Assembly (NCBI RefSeq): GCF_004519335.1
Contig: NZ_SOZD01000002.1
Location: 434,001 to 498,000 of the forward strand
Origin: Jiella endophytica
Lineage (GTDB): Bacteria; Pseudomonadota; Alphaproteobacteria; Rhizobiales; Rhizobiaceae
DNA length: 64,000 nt
Reading direction: 5' to 3'
The position numbers were made by a program, and so were the translations under genes. The notes beneath the pieces were generated by a model. That model was not told the origin of the DNA, did not search any database, and saw only the letters and a list, made by a program, of their open reading frames with translations. Positions within the stretch are counted from its first letter, which is position 1; each line of letters begins with the position of its first letter. Of this stretch, positions 1-8,667 are shown piece after piece.

Positions 1-386
1 GTCACGTCCTGCAGGCGATCCGCGAGAACGAGAACCGGGCGATCTCGCTCGGCTACCGGGTGGAGCGCTACAAGCTCGGGGCCTTCGTGATGTCGGCGAC
101 GATCGCCGGCCTTGCCGGTTCCACCAAGGCGATCGTCCTGCAGATCGCCACCCTCACCGACGTCGCCTGGCAGATGTCCGGCGAGGTGGTGCTGATGACG
201 CTGCTCGGCGGCATGGGGACGATCTTCGGCCCGGCGGTCGGAGCGGCACTGGTGGTGACGATGCAGAACTATTTCGCCACCTCGGACGTGCCTGTCACGG
301 TCATCGTCGGGGTGATTTTCGTGCTCTGCGTGCTCCTGTTCCGCCGGGGCATCGTCGGCGAGGCGATCCGCTTTTTGAAGCGGTAG
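1..386 (+). CDS. livM: Branched-chain amino acid ABC transporter permease LivM, C-terminal part
   Basis: The gene enters from the left edge, so only the last ~128 codons are present. The frame is open from base 3 and reads through QAIRENENRAISLGYRV, the permease EAA-like loop that contacts the ATPase in LivH/LivM proteins. Two or three hydrophobic segments follow, with GGMGTIFGPAVGAAL, a typical LivM glycine-rich helix, and a basic C-terminus. LivM and LivH together form the inner-membrane channel for leucine, isoleucine, valine or related substrates such as urea or amides. The real start and partner genes lie outside the window, so the substrate cannot be assigned. A GTG at 60 is internal and not a start. 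Confidence 0.88.
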   Translation, partial: HVLQAIRENENRAISLGYRVERYKLGAFVMSATIAGLAGSTKAIVLQIATLTDVAWQMSGEVVLMTLLGGMGTIFGPAVGAALVVTMQNYFATSDVPVTVIVGVIFVLCVLLFRRGIVGEAIRFLKR

Positions 387-401
387 GGCGACGCGGGAGA
401 A

Positions 402-962
402 TCAGCCGAGCGCGGCCGTCATCCAGAAGCTGTGGGAATAGGCGTAGAGGCCGGCAGCGCCGAGCGCGATGCCATAGGGCACGCCGCTGTCCTTCTCCAT
501 CAGCCGGTCGACGAAAGCGACGCGCGTTACCGGCAGCATCTGGCTGCGGGCGAAAAGCAGGCCGATGGTCAGGCCACCGCCGATCAGCGCGGCGACGAGG
601 AGATACTCCGCCATCAGCATGGTCGGGCCGAGCCAGAGCCCGGTTGCGGCGATGAGCTTGGCATCGCCGCCGCCCATCCAGCCCGCCGCGAACATCGCGA
701 AAGTGATGCAGAGGCAGACAAGGCCGACAAGGACGTGGCCGCCGAGCACCTGCCAGGGAAGGCCGACGAGCAGCGCCGCCGGGATAAAGGCCAGCGTCAG
801 CACGATCATCGCCCGGTTCTCGATCCTCATTTCCAGAAGATCGGTCAGCGCGCTGTAGATCATCGCGAAAGGAAACACGGTGAGCAAAAGTGCTGTGGTG
901 AGCATGGCGGATCCCTTCGGCAGCGGCGCCTGACTGGCGGCAGTCGCGATCAGCCCAATCAT
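402..962 (-). CDS. cpaA: Prepilin peptidase CpaA/TadV (A24 family)
   Basis: An integral-membrane aspartic peptidase of 186 aa, the usual size of the short CpaA/TadV group that lacks the N-terminal methyltransferase domain. The two expected catalytic aspartates are visible: Asp41 in SALTDLLEMRIENR after the first helix, and Asp100 in WMGGGDAKL, the family's GxGD motif. About five hydrophobic helices are present. It should cleave the leader of the Flp pilin encoded just upstream on the same strand (1200-1370) and probably of the TadE-like proteins. Translation may begin at the internal ATG at 905 (MLTTALLLTVF), which would put the first helix at the N-terminus. Confidence 0.88.
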   Translation of the reverse strand: MIGLIATAASQAPLPKGSAMLTTALLLTVFPFAMIYSALTDLLEMRIENRAMIVLTLAFIPAALLVGLPWQVLGGHVLVGLVCLCITFAMFAAGWMGGGDAKLIAATGLWLGPTMLMAEYLLVAALIGGGLTIGLLFARSQMLPVTRVAFVDRLMEKDSGVPYGIALGAAGLYAYSHSFWMTAALG

Positions 963-1117
963 CGGCGTAAATGGTGTGCCGATGGTTTAGATTTTTCTCG
1001 GAAATTGTCCGATTCGTCGCATCGATGGGCCCGTGCCGAGCGAATCGGTGCGCTCATCTCGGCACCGATGCCGTCGAATGATCGAGGAACCGCCGCGGCG
1101 GGCCTCAAACGTGATCG

Positions 1118-1144
1118 GGGCGGCCGGCATTCAGCCGACCGCCC
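1118..1144 (-). terminator. Hairpin downstream of the Flp pilin gene
   Basis: On the minus strand an 11-bp GC-rich stem (1134-1144 with 1118-1128, one G-T wobble) closes a 5-base loop, 56 bases after the pilin stop codon. It is followed only by a short T run (GTTTG) some distance away. It could end or attenuate the pilin transcript before cpaA, which would make pilin more abundant than peptidase. Confidence 0.4.
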
Positions 1145-1199
1145 GCAAATCTCTTCGTTGAGCGTTGCCGGGGCTCGGATGCCCGCGGCGCAGCCGGTC

Positions 1200-1370
1200 T
1201 TAGTTGACCTGCATCTTGTCGCCGATCGAGGTGAACGCCGAGAGGATCTTCGGCGAAAGAACCGCGAAAGCCGCGATCAGAGCAACGGCCATGATGCCGG
1301 CGATGAGGCCGTACTCGATGGCGGTGGCACCCGATTCGTTCTTGGCGAAACGCGCGATGAGCTTGGACAT
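1200..1370 (-). CDS. flp: Flp/Fap-type pilin subunit (class IVb)
   Basis: A 56-residue major pilin of a Tad (tight adherence) system. The protein begins MSKLIARFAKNESGATAIEY and has the class IVb prepilin signature: a short basic leader ending in Gly14, then ATAIEY with Glu at mature position 5 (G/ATAIEYG) and Tyr at +6, followed by a hydrophobic stretch (LIAGIMAVALIAAFAVL). It ends with a short polar tail, as Flp pilins do. The ATG is preceded by AAGGAGTCCTC, a strong ribosome binding site. The leader peptidase CpaA is encoded downstream on the same strand. The secretin and ATPase genes (cpaB-F) are not in this window. Confidence 0.93.
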   Translation of the reverse strand: MSKLIARFAKNESGATAIEYGLIAGIMAVALIAAFAVLSPKILSAFTSIGDKMQVN

Positions 1371-1715
1371 GAGGACTCCTTGACAATCTCGTGTAGCGCT
1401 CCCGTCGACTGTCCCGTCGATCGGATGTCGCCAAGCTATGCGGGTCCTGTTTCAAAGCACTTAAACTATGTGGTTGATTTTTACTTATTCCGGCCGGCCG
1501 CTCGCCGGACCGCGTTCTTCACCGTCCGGCAGCTTCCCGATCGGAGTTCGAAAGACACCGAAGAATGCCGCTGCGGAAATCGGAAAGTTCTGCTTATTAG
1601 TGGGGTTTATCACGAGTTTTCGGCAAAGCGCCCCGGAAGATTAACGCTTCGTTCAGCCTGATCAGCGAGAGTTACGGTCAAACCCGGCAGCAATCCCGAA
1701 ATTGTGGATCTCCCC
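1371..1715. promoter_or_regulatory. Divergent intergenic region between pilin and CpaC-N-like genes
   Basis: This 345-base non-coding stretch must hold the leftward promoter for flp-cpaA and the rightward promoter for the gene at 1716. Bases about 1455-1490 are notably AT-rich against the surrounding GC-rich DNA, as expected for a promoter. I do not see a convincing paired -35/-10 or a long operator. Confidence 0.4.
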
Positions 1716-2177
1716 ATGGCCCTCCGCTCGACCCTTGCCATATTTGCCGCCCTCTTCGTCGCGGCGATAGCGCAAGGCGGCGCCGAAGCGGCGATGATTT
1801 CGGTGCAACTCGACCAGGCCAAGGTCATCGAACTCGACAAGCCGGCCTCGACGGTGATCGTCGGCAATCCGGCGATCGTCGACGTCCAGGTCTTGTCATC
1901 GAACCGCCTTGTCCTCACCGGCAAGAGCAACGGCATCACCAACATGGTGATCCTCGACGAAGACGGTCATCCCTATGTCGATGAGCAGGTCTCCGTGCAG
2001 ACATTCGAGGACCACACCGTGCGGGTCTACCGGCAGGCCAGCCGGGCGACCTATGCCTGCACGCCGAAATGCGTGCCGACGATCACCGTTGGTGACGACG
2101 CGGAAAACTTCGGCGTGACGGTCCAGCAGCAGACCCAGCGCCAGAGCTTCGTCGACGAGGCCGCCAGCAACCAGTAA
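1716..2177 (+). CDS. Short pilus-assembly protein with a CpaC/RcpA N-terminal-type domain
   Basis: About 153 aa from the ATG at 1716; a GTG at 1704 is the alternative start. An N-terminal signal peptide (STLAIFAALFVAAIAQGGAEA) precedes one domain of the T2SS/T3SS pilus N-terminal type (PF13629). Recognisable parts are VQLDQAKVIELDKPASTVIVGNPAIVDVQ, split here as VIELDKPASTVIVGNPAI and VDVQVLSSNRLVLTGK, then GITNMVILD. In full-length CpaC secretins this domain is followed by BON and secretin domains, which are absent here. The protein is probably periplasmic and may assist the Tad secretin. Two cysteines near the C-terminus (ACTPKC) could form a disulfide. It lies upstream of the TadE genes in the same direction. 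Confidence 0.8.
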   Translation: MALRSTLAIFAALFVAAIAQGGAEAAMISVQLDQAKVIELDKPASTVIVGNPAIVDVQVLSSNRLVLTGKSNGITNMVILDEDGHPYVDEQVSVQTFEDHTVRVYRQASRATYACTPKCVPTITVGDDAENFGVTVQQQTQRQSFVDEAASNQ

Positions 2178-2323
2178 CACCGCCGGCGATCGGTCAGAGA
2201 CAAATCTCCTGATCAGTCAGGCGTCTGTGGTGGCCTCGCATGGCAAAGCCGCAATCTTCTCCCGCGACGTAACGTTTTTCTAAGGCATCGCGACGATCAT
2301 CCACCAACGCCGCACTCGTAGAA

Positions 2324-2896
2324 ATGTGGAACGTGAAGATGGAATCAGCCGCCAGGGCACACAGGCCCGCCGCCGACCTCCGGCGGACCGGACGACTCCT
2401 CCCGTTTATCCGCAATCGCGACGGTGCGACGACTGTCGAACTCGCCCTCCTCGCCGTGCCGTTCTTCGTCTTGATGATGGTCCTGATCGAGACTTCGACG
2501 ATCTTCTTCGCCGAACTCGTCATGGATCGGGCGGTCGCCAAGGTCGGCCGCGAAGTGCGGACCGGCCAGATCACCAGCGCCGGCCTCAGCAAGGAGGACT
2601 TCAAGAAGAAGCTCTGCGACGAGGTCGACTTCCTCTTCACCTGCGCCAAGCTGCAGGTCGACCTGAAGACCTACGCGTCCTTCGGCGTCGTGCCGACCAG
2701 CGTCCCGGTGAAGAACGGCGACATCGATTCCAGCGGCTTTTCCTACAGCACGCCCTCCGGCGAGGTAATCACCTCACTGAAGGCCTATTACAAATGGCCG
2801 CTCTACGTCGACGTGCTGCGCGAGATGGCGACGGGGATGAGCGACCACTCCTTCGTGGTCGTCGGCAGTGCGGCCTTCATGACGGAGCCCTACTGA
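2324..2896 (+). CDS. tadE: TadE-family pseudopilin (Tad pilus assembly)
   Basis: 190 aa. After a basic N-terminus the sequence reads RDGATTVELALLAVPFFVLMM, the TadE/TadF pattern: a charged leader, a Glu after Thr-Val, then one long hydrophobic helix. The rest is a small extracytoplasmic domain with two cysteines (LCDEVDFLFTC) that could pair. TadE-like proteins are processed by the prepilin peptidase and act as minor pilins needed for Flp fibre assembly. A second ATG at 2339 (MESAARAH) is an equally plausible start. The stop overlaps the next start by one base (TGATG at 2894-2898), so the two genes are translationally coupled. Confidence 0.88.
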   Translation: MWNVKMESAARAHRPAADLRRTGRLLPFIRNRDGATTVELALLAVPFFVLMMVLIETSTIFFAELVMDRAVAKVGREVRTGQITSAGLSKEDFKKKLCDEVDFLFTCAKLQVDLKTYASFGVVPTSVPVKNGDIDSSGFSYSTPSGEVITSLKAYYKWPLYVDVLREMATGMSDHSFVVVGSAAFMTEPY

Positions 2897-3486
2897 TGCG
2901 CGGCTGGAGCGACAGGATTCACCGCACGATCGAGGAGCTGTGTCGCGCTCCCATAAGACTGGCGCGCGACCGCCGCGGCGCGGCCGCGGTGGAATTTGCC
3001 CTCGTCGTGCCGTTCATGACGATCATCTACATGGCCGGTTCCGACACCGCCATCGCCGTCTCGATCAACCGCAAGATCCACAATGCGGCGGGCACCATCG
3101 GCGACCTCGTCGGCCAGGTCGAAGCGACCACGCCGAGCCAGCTCGACGGGCTGTTCGACGTCACCTCGTCGTTGATGCAGCCTTATGACGCATCGGGCAT
3201 CTTCCTGCGTGTCACCCAGGTGAAGATCGACGCCAACGGCAAGGCTACGGTCAACTGGACCCGCTCGCGCAACACGATGGTCGGCACGACGGCGCTCCAT
3301 GCCGGCGACAAATACACCCTGCCGAGCCAGTTCTCGGCGGAGAAAAGCGCCTCCATCATCGTCGCCGAGGCCTATTATTCATACGAGGCGCTCGGCGGTT
3401 TCGGCCTGATCGGCCCGATCGTCATGGGCGAGACCAGCTACCACACGCCGCGACTTGGCAGCGAAGTCGTCTGCAACGGCTGCTGA
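2896..3486 (+). CDS. Second TadE-like minor pilin
   Basis: 196 aa, translationally coupled to the previous gene. The N-terminal region [20 protein letters not shown] has the TadE-like motif (basic stretch, AxVEFAL, single transmembrane helix). The extracellular part ends in SEVVCNGC, a C-terminal cysteine pair. It has no TadG-length von Willebrand domain, so TadE/TadF-like is a better label than TadG. It lies 115 bases upstream of deoB, the arrangement also known from other Rhizobiales, but the two systems have no obvious shared function. Confidence 0.86.
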   Translation: MRGWSDRIHRTIEELCRAPIRLARDRRGAAAVEFALVVPFMTIIYMAGSDTAIAVSINRKIHNAAGTIGDLVGQVEATTPSQLDGLFDVTSSLMQPYDASGIFLRVTQVKIDANGKATVNWTRSRNTMVGTTALHAGDKYTLPSQFSAEKSASIIVAEAYYSYEALGGFGLIGPIVMGETSYHTPRLGSEVVCNGC

Positions 3487-3601
3487 TCGGCGCGACGAGC
3501 GGACATCGGACTGTCATTTTCCGCCGTCGATCCCACTTGCTTGTGAAGGCGGAGCCCGCTTCAAGGCGGGGCTTCGACGGGCCAGGCGGCGGGAGGTGGA
3601 C

Positions 3602-4798
3602 ATGGCGCGGGCGGTCATCATGGTGCTCGATTCCTTCGGCATCGGCGCCGCACCGGATGCCGAGGATTTCGGCGACGACGGTGCCGACACCTTCGGCCAT
3701 ATCCTCGAAGCCTGCCGCTCGGGCCGCGCAGATCGCGCAGGCCTGCGGAACGGACCCTTGCACCTTCCCAATCTCGAGCGGCTCGGCCTTTTCGCCGCCG
3801 CCGGCCGCGGCGATTCCCCTGTCAGGCCGGACGGCGTCTGGGGCTCGGCCCGGGAAATCTCCCGCGGCAAGGACACGCCCTCTGGCCACTGGGAGATCGC
3901 CGGCGTGCCGGTCGCCTTCGACTGGGGCTATTTTCCCCACGAGGTGCCGACCTTTCCGCCCGAACTCGTCCGGCAGATCGTCGATGATAGCGGCATCCCC
4001 GGCATTCTCGGCGACAGGCACGCCTCAGGCACCGAGATCATCCGCGACCTCGGCGAGGAGAGCCTCGCGACCGGCAAGCCGATCCTCTACACCTCCTCCG
4101 ACAGCGTGCTGCAGATCGCCGCGCACGAAGCGCATTTCGGCCTCGACCGGCTCTACGAACTCTGCACCGTCGCCCGCCGCCACGTCGATCCGCTCAATAT
4201 CGGCCGGGTGATCGCCCGGCCGTTCATCGGCGACAGCGCCGAGAGCTTCACCCGCACTGCCAATCGCCGCGACTATTCGGTGCCGCCGCCGCAGCCGACG
4301 CTGCTCGAACGCGCCGTCGAGGCCGGTCGGACTGTCCACGCCGTCGGCAAGACCGCCGACATCTTCGCCCATCGCGGCATCTCGCGGGTGCTGAAGGGCG
4401 ACGGCAACATGGCGCTGTTCGACCGGATGCTCGAAGCCCTCTCAGAGGCTTCGAGCGGCGACCTCGTCTTCGTCAATTTCGTCGATTTCGACATGATCTA
4501 CGGTCACCGCCGCGACGTTGCCGGCTATGCCGCCGCTCTCGAAGCCTTCGATGCGCGGCTGCCGGAACTGGAGGCCGCGATGCGCCCCGGCGACATCGCC
4601 ATCGCGACAGCCGACCATGGCTGCGACCCGACCTTCAGGGGCTCCGACCACACCCGCGAGATCGTCCCCGTCCTCGGCTTCGGGCCGGATGTCGAGCCGA
4701 AGCCGATCGGCCGGCGCGAGACCTTCGCCGACATCGGCGCCAGTGTCGCCGCCCATCTCGGCATTGCCGCGGCTGGAGCCGGGCGGAGCTTCCTGTGA
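3602..4798 (+). CDS. deoB: Phosphopentomutase
   Basis: 398 aa, normal length for DeoB. It interconverts (deoxy)ribose 1-phosphate and 5-phosphate using two Mn ions, linking nucleoside phosphorolysis to central metabolism. Visible alkaline-phosphatase-superfamily motifs are [18 protein letters not shown] (metal-binding Asp), [11 protein letters not shown], and near the C-terminus TADHGCDPT and GSDHTRE (metal-binding Asp/His). The ATG at 3602 follows GGGAGGTGGAC, a good ribosome binding site. The 3' end overlaps the start of the adenosine deaminase gene (GTGA at 4795-4798), so the genes form a nucleoside-salvage operon. Confidence 0.97.
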   Translation: MARAVIMVLDSFGIGAAPDAEDFGDDGADTFGHILEACRSGRADRAGLRNGPLHLPNLERLGLFAAAGRGDSPVRPDGVWGSAREISRGKDTPSGHWEIAGVPVAFDWGYFPHEVPTFPPELVRQIVDDSGIPGILGDRHASGTEIIRDLGEESLATGKPILYTSSDSVLQIAAHEAHFGLDRLYELCTVARRHVDPLNIGRVIARPFIGDSAESFTRTANRRDYSVPPPQPTLLERAVEAGRTVHAVGKTADIFAHRGISRVLKGDGNMALFDRMLEALSEASSGDLVFVNFVDFDMIYGHRRDVAGYAAALEAFDARLPELEAAMRPGDIAIATADHGCDPTFRGSDHTREIVPVLGFGPDVEPKPIGRRETFADIGASVAAHLGIAAAGAGRSFL

Positions 4799-5823
4799 GG
4801 GGCGTGCCGCGACAAGGCACCCCACGGATGCCGCTTGCCGAACTCCACTGCCATATCGAGGGCGCGGCGCCGCCCGCCCTCGTCGCGCGGCTTGCGGGCA
4901 AACACGGCATCGACGTCTCCGGCATCATCCGGGACGGCGCCTATGTCTGGCACGATTTCACCAGTTTCATCGCCGCCTATGACCACGCCTCGACGGTGTT
5001 CAAAAGCGAGGAGGACTACGCCGATCTCGCCTTTGCCCATCTGACCGGCCTTGCCGCGGAGGGTGCGCTCTATGCGGAGTTCTTCATCTCGCCGGATCAC
5101 GCGCAGGCCGGCGGCACCGAGCCCGAGATCTACGCCCGCGGCCTTGCCGCCGGGATCGCAAGGGCCAAACGGGAGAGCGGCATCGAGGCACGGATGATCG
5201 TCGTCGGGGTGCGCCATCTCGGGCCGGAGGCCGTCGAAGCCGCCGCCCGCTTTGCCACAGGTCCCGGCCGGCCGCTGATCACCGGCTTCAACCTTGCCGG
5301 CGACGAGCGCATCCATCACCCGAAGGACTTCGCCAGGGCCTTCGACATCGCCCGCGATGCCGGCCTCGGCCTCACCGCCCATGCCGGGGAACTCTGCGGG
5401 CCGGAAAGCGTCCGCGCTGCCATCGAGTGGCTGAAGCCGAGCCGAATCGGCCACGGCGTCAGGTCCATCGAGGATCCGGCGCTGGTTGCCGAGATCGTCG
5501 AAAACGACATCGTCCTCGAGGTCTGCCCGGGGTCGAACCTTGCCCTCGACGTCTATCCGGACATCGCCTCCCATCCCCTGAAGAAGCTGGTCGAGGCCGG
5601 CGTCAAGGCGACGCTCGGCGCCGACGACCCGCCGTTCTTCCACACCGATCTTGCCCGCGAATACCGCCTCGCCGCCGAAAACGGCCTCGGCGATGGCGAG
5701 CGGATCGCCCTCACCCGCAACGCGCTGGAAGCCGCCTTCGTCGAGGAGGACGTCCGTTACGCGCTCCTCAACCGTTTCCAGATCGCCGCTCTGTCCCTTG
5801 GCGCGCCGGCGACATCGGACTAG
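4795..5823 (+). CDS. add: Adenosine deaminase
   Basis: 342 aa from GTG at 4795, which overlaps the deoB stop and is preceded by GGAG at a 6-base spacing. The ATG at 4828 ([13 protein letters not shown]) is the alternative. The zinc-dependent amidohydrolase motifs are all visible: ELHCHIEGA near the N-terminus, LTAHAGE (catalytic Glu), RIGHGVRS, and GADDPPFF (tandem Asp). It deaminates adenosine, or possibly deoxyadenosine, to inosine. Adenine deaminases of the same superfamily share these motifs, so substrate is inferred from the deoB and upp neighbours. There are 62 bases to upp. Confidence 0.92.
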   Translation: MRGVPRQGTPRMPLAELHCHIEGAAPPALVARLAGKHGIDVSGIIRDGAYVWHDFTSFIAAYDHASTVFKSEEDYADLAFAHLTGLAAEGALYAEFFISPDHAQAGGTEPEIYARGLAAGIARAKRESGIEARMIVVGVRHLGPEAVEAAARFATGPGRPLITGFNLAGDERIHHPKDFARAFDIARDAGLGLTAHAGELCGPESVRAAIEWLKPSRIGHGVRSIEDPALVAEIVENDIVLEVCPGSNLALDVYPDIASHPLKKLVEAGVKATLGADDPPFFHTDLAREYRLAAENGLGDGERIALTRNALEAAFVEEDVRYALLNRFQIAALSLGAPATSD

Positions 5824-5885
5824 ACCGGAAGCAACGCTCGCGGCAGAGGTCGCGGCAAGATCGGCCAACAAGAAGAGAGGGCACC

Positions 5886-6515
5886 ATGGAGGGCGTCACC
5901 GTCATCGATCATCCGCTGGTCCAGCACAAGCTGACGATCATGCGCGACAAGGAAACCTCGACGGCGAGCTTTCGCCGGCTCCTGCGGGAGATCTCGACGC
6001 TGCTCTGCTACGAGGTGACGCGCAATCTCGATCTGACCACGGTTGAGATCGAGACGCCGATGGCGACCATCGATGCGCCGACCCTCGAAGGCAAGAAACT
6101 GGTGTTCGCCTCGATCCTAAGGGCCGGCAATGGCCTGCTCGAAGGCATGCTCGATCTCGTGCCGGCGGCCCGCGTCGCCCATATCGGCATCTACCGGGAC
6201 CACGAGACGCTGCAGCCGGTCGAGTATTATTTCAAGGCGCCGGAGAACCTCGCCGACCGCCTCGTCATCGTCGTCGATCCGATGCTGGCGACGGCGAACT
6301 CCGCCATCGCGGCGATCGAGAAGCTGAAGGAGCGCGGCGCCCGCAACATCCGCTTCCTCTGCCTCCTCGCCGCGCCGGAGGGGATCGAGCGGTTCCGTGC
6401 CGGCCATCCGGACGTCCCGGTCTTCACCGCCTCGATCGACAGCCATCTCAACGAGAAGGGCTATATCGTCCCTGGCCTCGGCGATGCCGGCGACCGGATG
6501 TACGGCACCAAATAG
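5886..6515 (+). CDS. upp: Uracil phosphoribosyltransferase
   Basis: 209 aa, standard length. It makes UMP from uracil and PRPP. The PRPP-binding loop is [14 protein letters not shown] and the uracil-binding C-terminus is [13 protein letters not shown], both typical of bacterial Upp. The N-terminal [17 protein letters not shown] is also diagnostic. A purine-rich AAGAAGAGAGGG precedes the ATG. This is the last gene of the deoB-add-upp salvage operon, and it is followed by a gene on the opposite strand. Confidence 0.97.
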   Translation: MEGVTVIDHPLVQHKLTIMRDKETSTASFRRLLREISTLLCYEVTRNLDLTTVEIETPMATIDAPTLEGKKLVFASILRAGNGLLEGMLDLVPAARVAHIGIYRDHETLQPVEYYFKAPENLADRLVIVVDPMLATANSAIAAIEKLKERGARNIRFLCLLAAPEGIERFRAGHPDVPVFTASIDSHLNEKGYIVPGLGDAGDRMYGTK

Positions 6516-6672
6516 GACGCCGCCGCATGGCTTGGCTCCAGCGCGCCGCGTCCCAGCCCGAGGGCCCCGTCAGCGGTGGCGGTGCGGACATCGGGACCGG
6601 TTGCCGGGCGTCAACGAAAGACAAGCGTCGGCCGTGGGCAAATCGCTGGCGCCGCTTCGGACGCACGGCGCT

Positions 6673-8667
6673 CTACGAGACCGACTTCAGCCGCGGCCCC
6701 GGCGCCTTGGCCGGCCCGGGCATCGGCCATGCCTCCGGCACGACCGTCAGCTCGGCCATCTCGCCGGCCGGCCGCCGCGGCGTCGCGACGCCGCCCCAGC
6801 CGTTCTTTTCGATGAACAGTGCGGTCTGCAGCGCGCTCATCGGCCGGGCGAAGAGATAGCCCTGGCCGAAGTCGCAGCCGGCAGCGCCGACGAGGGACAG
6901 GAGTTCCTCGGTCTCGATCCCTTCTGCGACCACCGTCGCCGAGATCTCTTTGGCAAGCGCGCAGATGGCGCGGACGATGGCGGCGCTCTTGCCCTCTTCG
7001 TTCATCGTCGACACGAAGGACTTGTCGATCTTGATCTTGTCGAAGCGATATTGCTGCAGATAGCCCATCGACGCGTAGCCGGTACCGAAGTCGTCGAGGG
7101 CGATGCCGACACCGAGGCGGCGCAGATCGTCGAGGATCTTGCCGGCATTGGCGTTCTTGATCAGCGCCGTCTCGGTGATTTCGAGGATCAGCCGGCTCGC
7201 CGGAACGCCGTTGCGCTTGAGCGTCTCGCGGACCATCCTGACGAAGGATTTCTCCGAGAGCTGCAGCGCCGAGACATTCACCGAAACCGTCAGCTGGGCC
7301 GGCCAGTTGGCGGCGATCGACAAAGCCCGGTCGAGGACGAAACGGCCGATCTCGATGATCGCGCCGCTCTCCTCGGCAAGCGGGATGAAGAGGTCTGGCG
7401 GGATCCGGCCGAGTTCGGGATGCTGCCAGCGCAGGAGTGCCTCGAAGCTGTGCGCCCGCAATTCGCCGACGTCGACGATCGGCTGGAATGCCAGGTCGAA
7501 CTCGTTGCGCTGGCTCGCATGAAGAATGTCGCGCTGCAGCCGGCGGCGGAATTCGAGATCGCGGCGGAAATCCTCGCTCGCGGTGACGATGCAGGCGCCG
7601 CCGGCCTTCTTGGCGGCATACATCGCTGAATCGGCATCGATGAGCAGGGCCTCGAGCTGCCGCTCGCCGTTGCTTGCCGCAATGCCGACGCTCAATGTCG
7701 GTCGCCGGTCGTCGGCAAGGCCGAGATCCTGCTGGCCGAACCGCCGCGTCACGAGGGCCGCTGCTTCGCTCGCCCGTTCCAGCGCCCCGCGGCCGGTGAA
7801 CATCAGGGCGAACTCGTCGCCGCCGATTCTTGCCACCTTGTCGCGCCGTCCGACGGCCCCTCGGAAGATCGCCCCAAGCCCGATCAAAAGGCGGTCGCCG
7901 GACTGGTGGCCGCAACTGTCGTTGATCTCCTTGAAGAGATCGACATCGACGATCGCGACGGCGATCTCGTTCGCGCCGACGGCGCGCTGCGGCCATTGCC
8001 GGAAGGAGGCGCGGTTCGGCAGTCCGGTCAAGGGATCGGTCAGCGCCCGGCGGCGGAAATGCAGCTTCTGCTGGATCAGGACGACGACGAGCAGGAGACC
8101 GATGCCGCAGAGCAGCCGCAGATGCAGGCCGAGATCGGCGAGCGAATCCGACAGCCGCTGGCGCCAGCCCGCGACGATGTCGCCCTGGACGGCATTGGCG
8201 ACGGTCGCAAGCCGGGAGATGGACCTTGCGACCTCGTCGAGACGGGCGACGGCGTGCCCCGCCGATGCCGGGTCGGCAATTGTCGGCAGCATCGCCTCGA
8301 TCTCATCACAGGCCTGGCTGAGATCGTCCCGCGCGGCGACCGCGTCGCGGAACGGCCGCCCGGTGATCGTCACCGGCAGCGTGTCGAGCCGCGTGCGCAG
8401 GATGTCGAAATCGGTGGCGATCTGAGCCTGCGTCGCCCGCCCGGCAGCATATCCTTCGATGGACCGGGCGAGCCGCTCCGTCTCGAGCTGCGCCCGTGCA
8501 TAGTCGAAGGTCGCGTTGTAGGAGGACGCGTCGAGCAGGCCGCGATGATAGTTGTCGGTCTGGACCGAGGTCTCCATGGCGAGAAACGCCAGCGCGGCCG
8601 TCGCCGCCAGAAGCGCGGCGACGAACCAGCGGGCACCCCGTGACTGGCCGCTTCCGCTTGACGTCAT
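6673..8667 (-). CDS. Membrane GGDEF-EAL protein (cyclic-di-GMP turnover)
   Basis: 664 aa. Two membrane helices (about residues 12-30 and 181-200) flank a ~150-residue periplasmic, mostly helical sensor region. A GGDEF domain with an intact GGDEF signature at 282-286 follows, then an EAL domain with EALLRW at 409. The autoinhibitory I-site (RxxD, five residues before GGDEF) is not kept: the residues are GRRD, so Arg is replaced by Gly. Both catalytic signatures look functional, so the protein could make or break cyclic di-GMP. Its start overlaps the stop of the upstream gene (ATGA, 8664-8667), which argues that the upstream exported protein is its sensory partner. Confidence 0.93.
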   Translation of the reverse strand: MTSSGSGQSRGARWFVAALLAATAALAFLAMETSVQTDNYHRGLLDASSYNATFDYARAQLETERLARSIEGYAAGRATQAQIATDFDILRTRLDTLPVTITGRPFRDAVAARDDLSQACDEIEAMLPTIADPASAGHAVARLDEVARSISRLATVANAVQGDIVAGWRQRLSDSLADLGLHLRLLCGIGLLLVVVLIQQKLHFRRRALTDPLTGLPNRASFRQWPQRAVGANEIAVAIVDVDLFKEINDSCGHQSGDRLLIGLGAIFRGAVGRRDKVARIGGDEFALMFTGRGALERASEAAALVTRRFGQQDLGLADDRRPTLSVGIAASNGERQLEALLIDADSAMYAAKKAGGACIVTASEDFRRDLEFRRRLQRDILHASQRNEFDLAFQPIVDVGELRAHSFEALLRWQHPELGRIPPDLFIPLAEESGAIIEIGRFVLDRALSIAANWPAQLTVSVNVSALQLSEKSFVRMVRETLKRNGVPASRLILEITETALIKNANAGKILDDLRRLGVGIALDDFGTGYASMGYLQQYRFDKIKIDKSFVSTMNEEGKSAAIVRAICALAKEISATVVAEGIETEELLSLVGAAGCDFGQGYLFARPMSALQTALFIEKNGWGGVATPRRPAGEMAELTVVPEAWPMPGPAKAPGPRLKSVS

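Noticed and set aside
432-1661. 409-codon plus-strand open frame over the prepilin peptidase and pilin genes
   Set aside because: It runs antisense through two recognisable genes, is Arg/Asp/Glu-rich without domains, and is explained by high GC.
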